In this document: one piece after another, positions 38,553-46,991 of the stretch
Numbering within the stretch: position 1 is the stretch's first letter
Layout: the number at the start of each line of letters is the position of its first letter
Assembly (NCBI GenBank): GCA_028292435.1
Contig: JAQGMI010000072.1
Coordinates: 62,001 to 126,000 of the forward strand
Length of the DNA: 64,000 nucleotides
Direction: 5' to 3'
Source of the DNA: Betaproteobacteria bacterium
GTDB lineage: Bacteria; Pseudomonadota; Gammaproteobacteria; Burkholderiales; SG8-41
The notes under the pieces: generated by a model
Told to the model about the DNA's origin: nothing
Database searches by the model: none
What the model saw: only the letters and a program-made list of their open reading frames with translations
Position numbers and translations under genes: made by a program

Positions 38553-39203
38553 ATGACACCCGATGCGGTTGTTAATTACCTGAAGCAGCACCCCGAGTTC
38601 TTCGAAGACCAGTCCGAATTCCTGGCAACGATCATGATTCCGCATCCGCACGGCGGCCGCGCAATCCCGATCAGCGAGCGCCAGATCCTGACGCTGCGCG
38701 ACAAGAGCAAGCAGCTCGAGGACAAGCTGCGCGAATTAATCGTATTCGGCGAGGAAAACGACGCCATCGGCGAGAAAGTGCATCGCCTGACCCTTGCGCT
38801 CGTGACCGCACGCAATATTGAAGCGGTGATTGCGGCCTTGCACTTTAATTTGCGCGAAGACTTTACCGTTCCGCATACCGTGCTGCGCCTGTGGCCCGAG
38901 GGCGGCTCGCATGCGGAATTGCCCGAATTTGGCGCAGTCAGCGCGGCGACCCGCGATTTTGCCGAAAGCCTCGCGCAACCCTATTGCAGCGCGCATGCGA
39001 TGGTCGACACCGCCGAATGGTTCGGCGAAGCGGCGCCGCGCCTGCATTCGTTCGCATACGTCGCGCTGAGAAACGGACGCTCGTTCGGCTTGCTCGCAAT
39101 GGCGAGCGAAGACGCGCAGCGCTTTTATCCGGAGATGGGCACGCTTTATCTGAAGCGCATCGGCGAGGTCGCATCAGCGGCGTTGACCGGCCTGCTCGCA
39201 TGA
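38553..39203 (+). CDS. DUF484 family protein
   Basis: 216 residues from MTPDAVVNYLKQHPEFFEDQ. The family features are YLKQHPEFFE, HPHGGRAIPISERQI, a coiled-coil stretch (LRDKSKQLEDKLRELI) and a GAF-like C-terminal domain. Function is unknown. The gene almost always sits between dapF and xerC, as here. GAGG lies a few bases before this ATG. An upstream in-frame ATG at 38487 overlaps dapF and lacks similarity. Confidence 0.88.
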   Translation: MTPDAVVNYLKQHPEFFEDQSEFLATIMIPHPHGGRAIPISERQILTLRDKSKQLEDKLRELIVFGEENDAIGEKVHRLTLALVTARNIEAVIAALHFNLREDFTVPHTVLRLWPEGGSHAELPEFGAVSAATRDFAESLAQPYCSAHAMVDTAEWFGEAAPRLHSFAYVALRNGRSFGLLAMASEDAQRFYPEMGTLYLKRIGEVASAALTGLLA

Positions 39204-39239
39204 CGTGCAGGATTCAAAGCAAACCGTAAGGTTTACAGG

Positions 39240-40154
39240 GTGAAGCGGGCGGAATCAAAATCCCATTCACCCGCAGCTAAGCTCCTGCACCATTTCGTGG
39301 GACACCTCGCGAACGAACGGCGCCTGAGCGCGCATACCATATTGAATTACGAGCGCGACGTCGCGGCGCTGATCGAGCTCGCGGGCGAAGCGCCGCTGGC
39401 CGGACTGCAACTCCCTAACGTCCGCCGTTTCGTGTCGCAGTTACATGCGCGCGGTCTCGATGGCCGTACGCTCGCGCGCATGCTGTCGGCGTGGCGGGGT
39501 TTTTACCGATATCTCGCCCGCGATCACGGGTACGCGAACAATCCCTGCGTTGGCTTGCGCGCGCCGAAAGCGAAGAAGGCTCTGCCGCATGCGCTGTCGC
39601 CCGATGAGGCGGGCCGCATGATGGATATTCCGGCTGACGACAAACTAGCGATGCGCGACAAGGCGATATACGAGCTTTTATATTCGTCCGGGCTGCGTCT
39701 CGCGGAACTCACGAGCCTCGCGCCCGCCGATATCAATTTTGCCGATGCGACCGTGCGTGTGACCGGCAAAGGCGCCAAGACCCGAGTCGTGCCGGTCGGC
39801 AGCCAAGCGCTCGCGGCCCTCGCTCTTTGGTCGAAAAAGCGCGAGTTGCTGGTGAAAGACGGCGTCGACGCGCTGTTCGTCAACCGTAACGGCACCCGGC
39901 TCTCGGCGCGCGCGATTCAGTACCGGATGAAGGAATGGGCGTTGCGGCTGGGCATCGCGACTAACGTGCATCCCCACGTGCTGCGCCATTCGTTTGCGTC
40001 GCACGTATTGCAATCGAGCGGTGATTTGCGCGCAGTGCAGGAAATGCTCGGCCACGCCAGCATTTCGACGACGCAGGTTTATACGCATCTCGATTTTCAG
40101 CAGCTCGCGAAGGTGTACGATGCGGCACATCCGCGTGCGAAAAGAAAGAGTTAA
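39240..40154 (+). CDS. xerC: site-specific tyrosine recombinase XerC
   Basis: 304 residues from a GTG start. An N-terminal SAM-like core-binding domain (HLANERRLSAHTILNYERDV) precedes the catalytic domain with SSGLRLAELTSL (first Arg), GKGAKTR (Lys region), HVLRHSFASH (His, Arg), LGHASISTTQVYTHL and the nucleophile Tyr281. With XerD it resolves chromosome dimers at dif. No dif site is visible in the window. It closes the dapF-DUF484-xerC cluster. Confidence 0.95.
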   Translation: MKRAESKSHSPAAKLLHHFVGHLANERRLSAHTILNYERDVAALIELAGEAPLAGLQLPNVRRFVSQLHARGLDGRTLARMLSAWRGFYRYLARDHGYANNPCVGLRAPKAKKALPHALSPDEAGRMMDIPADDKLAMRDKAIYELLYSSGLRLAELTSLAPADINFADATVRVTGKGAKTRVVPVGSQALAALALWSKKRELLVKDGVDALFVNRNGTRLSARAIQYRMKEWALRLGIATNVHPHVLRHSFASHVLQSSGDLRAVQEMLGHASISTTQVYTHLDFQQLAKVYDAAHPRAKRKS

Positions 40155-40222
40155 AACCCTACGGCACTGGTTGCCGCAGATATTCGCGGATAAAACTAGA
40201 TGTCTCAAGCAAGAATCCGGGA

Positions 40223-41407
40223 ATGTCTTCAATGAATAAGCTCGTACTAAAACCCGGCCGCGAAAAATCGCTCAAGCGCCGCCACCCATGGGTATTTTCC
40301 GGCGCAGTCGCGACACTGACCGGTAATCTCGCGCCCGGGGAAACGGTTGAAATCCACAGCGGCGGCGGCGAATTTCTTGGCGTCGCCGCATGTAATCCGA
40401 ATTCAAACATCGTTGCCCGTGTCTGGGATTGGCATAAGCGCGAGATCGACGCCGCGTTCTTTCGCGCCCGCATCGAACGCGCGGTTGCATTGCGCGCCCA
40501 TCTGTTGCCCTCGATCGACAGCGTGCGGCTTGTGCATGCCGAATCGGATGGCTTGCCCGGCGTTGTGATCGACCGCTATGGCGATACGGTGGTAATGCAA
40601 TTATCGAGCGCGGGTGCGATGCGCTGGCGCGATGCGATCGCGGATGCTGTCGTGCAGGTGGTAAAGCCGAAAACGATTTATGAGCGTTCGGACGCCGATG
40701 TGCTTGCGCTCGAAGGCCTGACGCCGAGTGTCGGCGTGCTGCACGGCGCGTTGCCGCCATCGCCGATGCTGGTCAAAGAAAGCGGCGTCGCGTTTGAAGT
40801 CGATGTGCCACAGGGGCACAAGACCGGGTTTTACCTGGATCAGCGCTCGAATCGCGCGCGAGTGCGAGCGTTGAGCGCGGAACGCGAAGTGCTCGACTGC
40901 TTCGCCTACAGCGGCGGCTTTACCGTCAACGCGCTCGCGGGCGGCGCAGCCGGCGTCACCGCAATCGACAGTTCGGGGCCGGCGCTCGAGTTGTTGAAGC
41001 GCAACGTTGCGCTAAATCAATTGCCCGCGTGCGACGCTATCGAAGGCGATGTGTTCCAGCTGTTGCGCAAATTACGCGATCAGGCGCGCAGTTTCGACTT
41101 GATCGTGCTCGATCCGCCGAAATTCGCCCCGACCGCCGCGCATGCGGAAAAAGCATCGCGCGCGTACAAGGACATCAACCTGCTTGCGTTCAAACTGCTG
41201 CGCCCGGGCGGCTTACTCTTTACGTTCTCATGTTCGGGCGGCGTGTCGCGCGACCTGTTTCAGAAAATTGTCGCCGGCGCGGCACTCGACGCCGGCGTCG
41301 ATGCGCATATCGTCGAGCACCTGAGCGCCGGCGCCGACCATCCGGTTGCGCTTAGTTTTCCTGAAGGCGAATACTTGAAAGGCGTCGCCTGCCGCGTTGC
41401 TGGCTAG
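40223..41407 (+). CDS. rlmI: 23S rRNA (cytosine1962-C5)-methyltransferase RlmI
   Basis: 394 residues. An N-terminal PUA domain (LVLKPGREKSLKRRHPWVFSGAV) and an RNA-binding middle (HAESDGLPGVVIDRYGD) precede a Rossmann methyltransferase with VLDCFAYSGGFTVNA (SAM site), DPPKFAPT and FTFSCSGGVSRDLF. It methylates C1962 of 23S rRNA. It follows xerC on the same strand and converges on yidD. Confidence 0.94.
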   Translation: MSSMNKLVLKPGREKSLKRRHPWVFSGAVATLTGNLAPGETVEIHSGGGEFLGVAACNPNSNIVARVWDWHKREIDAAFFRARIERAVALRAHLLPSIDSVRLVHAESDGLPGVVIDRYGDTVVMQLSSAGAMRWRDAIADAVVQVVKPKTIYERSDADVLALEGLTPSVGVLHGALPPSPMLVKESGVAFEVDVPQGHKTGFYLDQRSNRARVRALSAEREVLDCFAYSGGFTVNALAGGAAGVTAIDSSGPALELLKRNVALNQLPACDAIEGDVFQLLRKLRDQARSFDLIVLDPPKFAPTAAHAEKASRAYKDINLLAFKLLRPGGLLFTFSCSGGVSRDLFQKIVAGAALDAGVDAHIVEHLSAGADHPVALSFPEGEYLKGVACRVAG

Positions 41408-41416
41408 GATCGAGAA

Positions 41417-41644
41417 TCAACCGTCGTGCGTCGGCGGCGGCACCGGATCGACGCCGCCCGGATGGAACGGATGGCAGCGTCCGAGGCGCGTGACCGCGAG
41501 CCACGTACCGCGCAATGGGCCGTGCACGTCTATCGCCTCGGCTGCATAGGCCGAGCAACTCGGATAGAAACGGCACTGGCCGCTGAAGAACGGACTCAGG
41601 CACCATTGATAAGTTTTGATTAGAAAAATCAGGAAACGTTTCAT
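41417..41644 (-). CDS. yidD: YidD membrane-protein insertion efficiency factor
   Basis: 75 residues with the hallmark [20 protein letters not shown] and the cysteine pattern [10 protein letters not shown], ending in [14 protein letters not shown]. YidD helps YidC insert membrane proteins. It is usually encoded between rnpA and yidC near the origin. Here it stands alone, convergent with rlmI, with none of those genes nearby. Confidence 0.93.
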   Translation of the reverse strand: MKRFLIFLIKTYQWCLSPFFSGQCRFYPSCSAYAAEAIDVHGPLRGTWLAVTRLGRCHPFHPGGVDPVPPPTHDG

Positions 41645-41727
41645 GGGGTTGGGCTTAGGCGGCTTAGGTCAGTATAAGACGGCGCCGGCGCGCCAATGAC
41701 GGCGATTTTGCAAGGGGCCGAGCGTTT

Positions 41728-42096
41728 ATGTTATTTTGGACCCAATTCTCGGTCGAGGCGTTTCTTAACGACATGTTCAAACGTGGCTTGATGCAGATAG
41801 TGCTCGCGGTATTGCTGCTCATAGCGCAGCACAACGCGCTTGCGCATCAATTTCGTCATCTGCACGACCGCCTGCCCGCGCGGACTCAGCCGCAGGACGA
41901 AAAGCAAAAGGCCGCGCATAACGGGTTATGCGACTTTCACGTATCTTTTGCGCAGGTTCTGGGCGTGCTTCACTCCGCGCAGCTGCCACTGCGGCTCGCG
42001 GCCAACAGCGCCGAGCACAGCGGCAATCATTTTCCGCCCGCATTCGCTGCCAACTTACTGGTTCCCGCCTCACGCGGTCCGCCCGCGCTTCTCTGA
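41728..42096 (+). CDS. small His-rich secreted protein at the head of the metal locus
   Basis: 122 residues from the ATG at 41728, or 107 from the ATG at 41773 (MFKRGLMQ), which makes a better signal peptide: a positively charged start, then IVLAVLLLIAQHNALA. The mature part has many histidines (HQFRHLHD, DFHVSF, LHS, EHSGNHF) and one Cys, suggesting metal binding. I do not recognise a family with certainty. It resembles short exported DUF2946-like proteins. An outer-membrane barrel and a metal ABC binding protein and permease follow on the same strand, so a role in periplasmic zinc handling is inferred. Confidence 0.6.
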   Translation: MLFWTQFSVEAFLNDMFKRGLMQIVLAVLLLIAQHNALAHQFRHLHDRLPARTQPQDEKQKAAHNGLCDFHVSFAQVLGVLHSAQLPLRLAANSAEHSGNHFPPAFAANLLVPASRGPPALL

Positions 42097-42171
42097 TCTT
42101 ACCCATGCAGTTGTTGTCGCTGCCGGCATGCCGGCGGCGATTCGGGTTCAAGCATCCAGAGGAGAATTCAT

Positions 42172-43611
42172 GTGTTCAGATTTTTAATCGCGGTCCTCAG
42201 TGCGGTTGCACTGAGCGCGCCGGCGTCGGCGCAGGAGTCGGAACTCGGCAAGATCCGCGACGAGATCCGCCAGCTGAAGCAGCAGTACGAACAGCGTATT
42301 CAGGCGCTCGAGAAGCGTCTCGCTGACACGGAAGTAAAAGCAGGCAAGGCCGTTGCGGCGGCGAGCAAGGCCGAGCACTCAGCGGCGAGTGCCGAGACGA
42401 CGGCGACTGCGGCTGCGGCGGCGCCGGCCGCCCCCGCCTCGGATCGCGGTGAGAGCGCCTTCAATCCCGCGGTGTCGCTCATCCTTCAGGGCACGTTCGC
42501 GCGCGATTCGCAGGATCCCAACTCCTACCGGCTTAACGGATTCATGCCGTCGGGCGGTGAAGTCGGTCCACCCAAGCGCAGTTTCAGCCTCGGCGAAACC
42601 GAACTCAATATCTCCGCCAACATCGATCCGTATTTCCGCGGCGTCGCGATTGCGTCGCTCGCGCCGGAAGGCGGCGTCAACGTCGAGGAGGCGTATTTCC
42701 AAACGCTCGCATTGCCAAAAGGATTTACTGTGAAAGGCGGCCGGTTTTTTTCGGGCCTCGGCTACTTGAACGAGCAGCATCAGCACGCGTGGGATTTTCA
42801 GGATGCGCCGCTTGCCTACAAGGCGTTTCTCGGCAACCAGTTTCGTCAGAACGGCCTGCAGCTGAAATGGGTCGCGCCGACCGATCTCTTTATCGAACTC
42901 GCCGCCGAAGCGGGCGCGGGTGATAACTTTCCCGGCAGCGATCGCAACAAGAACGGCGTGGGCGGCTACGCGCTGCTCGGCCATGTCGGCGGCGATATCG
43001 GCGACAGCTATGCCTGGCGCGCCGGCGCGTCGTATTTGAAGACGTCGCCGAATGCGCGCACATACCAGGATGTCGATACGTTGGGCAATCCGGTCATCAA
43101 TGCATTTTCCGGTAGCGCGAAATTATGGGTGGCCGACGGCGTGCTCAAGTGGGCGCCGAACGGTAATGCCACCGACCACAATTTCAAACTGCAGGGCGAA
43201 TACTTTCGCTTCATGCAGGATGGCGCGCTCAACTACAACGATACCGCGGGCAGCGCCGTGTTCGGGCAGGTGACGGGACCGTTCAATGCGACGCAAACCG
43301 GTTGGTACGCGCAGAGCACCTGGCAGTTCATGCCCGCATGGCGCGTCGGCTATCGTTACGATCGCCTGAATTTTGGCAGCGTGAACAACGGCATCGTGAC
43401 CGGCGGCACCGGCCCGACTGCGAACGATTTCCCCGTGCTCTCGAATTACAGCCCGACGCGCAACAGCGTCATGGTCGACTGGAGCCCGACGGAATTCAGC
43501 CGCATTCGCTTGCAGCTTGCTTCCGACAAGTCGCGGCTGGGCGCGACCGACAATCAGGCGATCGTGCAGTACATCTATAGCCTCGGCGCGCACGGCGCGC
43601 ACAAGTTTTAG
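42172..43611 (+). CDS. outer-membrane beta-barrel protein with N-terminal coiled coil
   Basis: 479 residues from a GTG start preceded by AGAGGAG (an overlapping ATG at 42170 is out of frame and leads to an immediate stop). A signal peptide ending ASAQ precedes a trimeric-porin-like coiled coil (about 22-60), an Ala-rich hinge and a long beta-rich region with alternating aromatic strands (YRYDRLNFG, WSPTEFSRIRLQL). It ends in a C-terminal Phe (HGAHKF), the usual outer-membrane signature. It lies 11 bases before a zinc-type ABC binding-protein gene, so it may be a metal-uptake porin. This is inference. Confidence 0.78.
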   Translation: MFRFLIAVLSAVALSAPASAQESELGKIRDEIRQLKQQYEQRIQALEKRLADTEVKAGKAVAAASKAEHSAASAETTATAAAAAPAAPASDRGESAFNPAVSLILQGTFARDSQDPNSYRLNGFMPSGGEVGPPKRSFSLGETELNISANIDPYFRGVAIASLAPEGGVNVEEAYFQTLALPKGFTVKGGRFFSGLGYLNEQHQHAWDFQDAPLAYKAFLGNQFRQNGLQLKWVAPTDLFIELAAEAGAGDNFPGSDRNKNGVGGYALLGHVGGDIGDSYAWRAGASYLKTSPNARTYQDVDTLGNPVINAFSGSAKLWVADGVLKWAPNGNATDHNFKLQGEYFRFMQDGALNYNDTAGSAVFGQVTGPFNATQTGWYAQSTWQFMPAWRVGYRYDRLNFGSVNNGIVTGGTGPTANDFPVLSNYSPTRNSVMVDWSPTEFSRIRLQLASDKSRLGATDNQAIVQYIYSLGAHGAHKF

Positions 43612-43622
43612 CGCGCGAAAGG

Positions 43623-44537
43623 ATGCTGATCATGACAAGCCGGTTTGGATTTTTTCTCGCGCTGATCGCGGCGATGGCCGTTGTTCCCGCGCATGCGGCG
43701 CTCAAGGTTTTCGCATGCACGCCCGAATGGGGCGCGCTCGCGAAGGAACTCGGCGGCGACAAGGTCGACATTTATTCGGCCACCAATGCCTTGCAGGATC
43801 CACATCGCGTCGAGGCGCGGCCGAGCCTGATTGCGCGCGCGCGCAGCGCCGACCTCGTGATCTGCACGGGCGCGCAACTCGAAATCGGCTGGCTGCCGCT
43901 CGTGCTGACCCAGGCGGGCAATTCCAAAATTCAGGTCGGCCAGCCCGGCTACTTCGAAGCGTCGAAGTTCGTGACGATGCTCGAAATACCGACATCGGTC
44001 GATCGTTCGCAGGGCGACGTGCATCCGGGCGGCAATCCGCATATTCATCTCGATCCGCGCAATATTTCCAAAGTCGCCGCGGCCTTAAGCGAACGCATGG
44101 CGCAGCTCGACGCAGCCGAAGCGGAGGATTACCGCGCGCGCAGCAAAGCTTTTCTCGCCAAATGGCAACAGGCGATCGTGCGCTGGGAGGGTGAAGCGGC
44201 GCCGCTCAAAGGTATGGTTGTCGTCGGTTATCACAAAAACATGTCGTATCTGAACAACTGGCTCGGCATTCGTGAGCTCGGCAGTCTCGAGCCGAAGCCC
44301 GGATTGCCGCCCACGACGGCGCATATGAGCGAACTGCTCACGCGGCTCGCGAAGGAGCCGGCCAAAGCCGTGGTGAGATCGGCGTATAACGATCCGCGCG
44401 CAGCCGAGTGGCTGTCGTCGAACGCAAAAATACCGGTCGTAACCTTGCCGTTTACGGTCGGCGGGACCGACAAGTCGAAAGATTTGTTCAGCCTCTTCGA
44501 CGATACGATTCAACGTCTCTTGGCGGTCGCGAAATGA
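43623..44537 (+). CDS. znuA: metal (probably zinc) ABC transporter substrate-binding protein
   Basis: 304 residues with a signal peptide (MLIMTSRFGFFLALIAA, ending AHA). It belongs to the cluster A-I zinc/manganese binding proteins. Likely metal ligands are His61 (QDPHRVE), His140/His142 (GGNPHIHLDP) and His204 (YHKNMSY). There is no His-rich loop as in many ZnuA proteins. It delivers the metal to the permease whose gene overlaps its stop (ATGA). No ATP-binding subunit gene follows. Confidence 0.85.
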   Translation: MLIMTSRFGFFLALIAAMAVVPAHAALKVFACTPEWGALAKELGGDKVDIYSATNALQDPHRVEARPSLIARARSADLVICTGAQLEIGWLPLVLTQAGNSKIQVGQPGYFEASKFVTMLEIPTSVDRSQGDVHPGGNPHIHLDPRNISKVAAALSERMAQLDAAEAEDYRARSKAFLAKWQQAIVRWEGEAAPLKGMVVVGYHKNMSYLNNWLGIRELGSLEPKPGLPPTTAHMSELLTRLAKEPAKAVVRSAYNDPRAAEWLSSNAKIPVVTLPFTVGGTDKSKDLFSLFDDTIQRLLAVAK

Positions 44538-45298
44538 GTCAGGCCGCGCTCGACTGGAGTATTTTGTGGCCCGCATTCATTGCCGGACTGCTGGTAACTG
44601 CGACGCATGTACCGCTCGGCAGCCAGGTGCTGGCGCGCGGTATCGTGTTCATCGATCTCGCCATTGCGCAAATCGCGGGGCTCGGCGTCATTTGCGCCGA
44701 TTGGCTCGGTTTCGAGCCGCAGGGCTGGGGCGTGCAAGTGTCCGCCCTGACCGCGGCCGCAGCGGGGGCCTTGCTGCTCACCTGGACGGAAAAGCACTGG
44801 CCGGAAGTGCAGGAAGCGGTGATCGGCGTTACGTTCATACTTGCCGCGAGCGGGGCGCTGATCGTGCTTGCGAGCAATCCGCACGGCGCCGAGCATTTGA
44901 AAGATTTACTGGTTGGCCAGATCCTGTGGGTCGATCCAGCGCGCTTGCCGGTGGTCGCCGGCGCCTCCGTGCTTATTCTGCTGACCTGGTATGCGCTCAA
45001 TGCGCGCATCGGACGCATCGGCTTTTACCTTTTATTCGCATGCGCAGTTACCGTGTCGGTGCAGCTCGTCGGTTTGTATCTCGTTTTCACGACGCTTATC
45101 GTGCCCGCGCTTGCCACGCGCCGGTTCACTCGCGGGCGCGTTGCCGCCGCCTATGCACTAAGCATCGCCGGATACGCGCTGGGGCTGGTAACATCGGCAT
45201 TGACCGACTGGCCATCAGGTCCCGCGATTGTATGGATGATGTCTGTGCTTGCGGTGTTCGTGTTTGCCGCCGGCCCGCGGCCGATTCCTGCACGGTAA
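44534..45298 (+). CDS. znuB: metal ABC transporter permease (ABC-3 family)
   Basis: 254 residues from MSQAALDW with about seven to eight membrane helices. The ABC-3 permease features are LGSQVLARGIVFIDLAIAQIAGLG, LLVGQILWVDPARL and VGLYLVFTTLIVPALATRRF. It overlaps the binding-protein gene by 4 bases. A ZnuC-type ATPase gene, normally beside it, is absent both from this operon and from the whole window. An in-frame ATG at 44408 lies within the previous gene and is not used. Confidence 0.85.
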   Translation: MSQAALDWSILWPAFIAGLLVTATHVPLGSQVLARGIVFIDLAIAQIAGLGVICADWLGFEPQGWGVQVSALTAAAAGALLLTWTEKHWPEVQEAVIGVTFILAASGALIVLASNPHGAEHLKDLLVGQILWVDPARLPVVAGASVLILLTWYALNARIGRIGFYLLFACAVTVSVQLVGLYLVFTTLIVPALATRRFTRGRVAAAYALSIAGYALGLVTSALTDWPSGPAIVWMMSVLAVFVFAAGPRPIPAR

Positions 45299-45344
45299 GC
45301 ATTTACCCACGCCAGATGCAACCTCTTTGCGGGTCGCCTACGAT

Positions 45345-46301
45345 TTGAGCAACCATCACTCTCATGCACATGGCCATGATCACGCGCATGGCCATCATCA
45401 TGCGCACGGCGTCGATGCGCGCAGCGCCCGGCTGAGTCGTGCCTTTGCGATCGGCATCGGATTGAATTTCGCTTTCGTCGTGGTCGAAGTGATTTTCGGG
45501 CTGACAGCCAATTCGCTGGCACTCATCGCCGACGCCGCGCACAACCTGAGCGATGTCGTGGGTTTGGTTCTCGCGTGGGGCGCGTCTGCGCTTGCGCTGC
45601 GGCCGCCGTCCGCGCGCTTCACCTATGGATTGCGCGGTTCGACGATACTCGCTGCTTTCATCAATGCCATGCTGTTGCTCGTTGTCACCGGCGGCATTGC
45701 GTGGGAGGCGGTGCTGCGGTTCAAAAATCCGGACGACCTGAATGGCAGCATGATGATCTGGGTGTCGCTGGCGGGGATTGCGATTAACGGCGGCACGGCA
45801 TGGCTTTTCCTCGCCGATCGTCATAGCGATCTCAACGTTCGCGGCGCGTATCTGCACATGGCTTCCGACGCGGCGGTGTCGCTCGGGGTTGCACTTGCCG
45901 GTGTCGCCATACTGGTGACCGGCTGGCTGTGGCTCGATCCGGTCGCGAGCTTGTTGATCGTGGCGACGATTTTCGTCGGCACCTGGGGTTTATTGCGCGA
46001 TTCGGTCAGACTTGCGCTGCAGGCGGCGCCGGAAAACGTGAATCCCGTCGACGTACGCCGCTATTTATGCGAATTGCCGGGCGTCTGCGAAGTGCACGAC
46101 CTGCACATTTGGGCGATGAGCACAACGGAAACGGCGTTGACCGCGCATCTCGTCATGCCGGGCGGCCATCCGGGCGACGACTTCTTTGCTCACGCCATGC
46201 ATGACATCGAGGATCGATTCCATATCGGCCACGTGACCATTCAGATCGAGACCGGCACTTCAGCCAATCCCTGCACACTGGCGCCTGACCACGTCGTGTG
46301 A
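45345..46301 (+). CDS. cation diffusion facilitator (zinc/cadmium/cobalt efflux, ZitB/CzcD-like)
   Basis: About 318 residues. A His-rich N-terminus (HHSHAHGHDHAHGHHHAHG) precedes six membrane helices. The metal site residues appear as ADAAHNLSD in helix 2 and HMASD in helix 5, and a cytoplasmic C-terminal domain follows (CEVHDLHIWAMS). It exports zinc-like cations in exchange for protons. There is no ATG near the N-terminus. TTG at 45345, just before SNHHSH, or TTG at 45327 are the candidates. The gene follows the metal permease by under 50 bases. Confidence 0.87.
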   Translation: MSNHHSHAHGHDHAHGHHHAHGVDARSARLSRAFAIGIGLNFAFVVVEVIFGLTANSLALIADAAHNLSDVVGLVLAWGASALALRPPSARFTYGLRGSTILAAFINAMLLLVVTGGIAWEAVLRFKNPDDLNGSMMIWVSLAGIAINGGTAWLFLADRHSDLNVRGAYLHMASDAAVSLGVALAGVAILVTGWLWLDPVASLLIVATIFVGTWGLLRDSVRLALQAAPENVNPVDVRRYLCELPGVCEVHDLHIWAMSTTETALTAHLVMPGGHPGDDFFAHAMHDIEDRFHIGHVTIQIETGTSANPCTLAPDHVV

Positions 46302-46328
46302 TTGAATTTCGCGGTTGCGCCCCCATGT
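46302..46328 (+). promoter_or_regulatory. sigma-32 (heat-shock) promoter of hslVU
   Basis: TTGAAT (46302-46307), a 13-base spacer and CCCCATGT (46321-46328) match the sigma-32 consensus CTTGAA-N13/14-CCCCATnT closely. The -35 region begins just after the stop codon of the cation exporter gene. The predicted leader is about 60 bases. Confidence 0.7.
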
Positions 46329-46396
46329 CGGCCTGACGGCGCCGCTTATCCTTTCCTTGTCTTTCCTTTTAACGCTTAACTCAATCAGGTCCCTGC

Positions 46397-46933
46397 ATGG
46401 AGCAATTTCACGGCACTACCATCGTTTCGGCCCGGCGCGGCGCGCGCGTTGCGCTCGGCGGCGACGGGCAGGTGACGCTCGGCAACGTGGTGGTCAAGGC
46501 GAGCGCGCGAAAAGTGCGGCGCTTGTTCGAAGACCGGATACTCGCCGGTTTTGCCGGCGGCACGGCTGACGCATTCACGCTGTTCGAGCGCTTCGAAGCG
46601 AAGCTTGAAAAACATCAGGGCAACCTGTTGCGCTCGGCGGTCGAGCTGGCGAAAGACTGGCGGACCGATCGCATGTTACGGCGGCTTGAGGCGATGCTGG
46701 TCGTATGCGATGCGCAGAGCTCGCTCATCATCTCGGGCAATGGCGATGTACTCGAGCCGGAGCAGGGCCTGGTTGCGATCGGCAGCGGCGGACCGTACGC
46801 ACAAGCGGCGGCGCGGGCATTGCTCGATCATACGCAGATGTCCCCTGAGCAGATCGTCAAGCAGGCGCTCGTAATCGCGGGCGACTTGTGCATTTACACC
46901 AACCAGCAACACGTAATTGAAACTATCGAGTGA
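46397..46933 (+). CDS. hslV: HslV, ATP-dependent protease peptidase subunit
   Basis: 178 residues beginning [15 protein letters not shown]. After N-terminal processing a Thr of the TT pair is the nucleophile. [10 protein letters not shown] and [16 protein letters not shown] are typical. Twelve subunits form the proteolytic chamber that HslU feeds with unfolded protein. hslU follows, and a heat-shock-type promoter lies upstream. Confidence 0.97.
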   Translation: MEQFHGTTIVSARRGARVALGGDGQVTLGNVVVKASARKVRRLFEDRILAGFAGGTADAFTLFERFEAKLEKHQGNLLRSAVELAKDWRTDRMLRRLEAMLVVCDAQSSLIISGNGDVLEPEQGLVAIGSGGPYAQAAARALLDHTQMSPEQIVKQALVIAGDLCIYTNQQHVIETIE

Positions 46934-46991
46934 TGAAGCGGGAAAAGGTATCGACGCCAACGTTCCCGTTTTGCATCTCGCATCACCCACT

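Noticed and set aside
41645..41775. Possible Zur operator before the metal locus (TGTTAT half-site near 41729)
   Set aside because: Only one half of the palindrome is visible and no paired TAACA half follows, so the match is too weak to report as a site.
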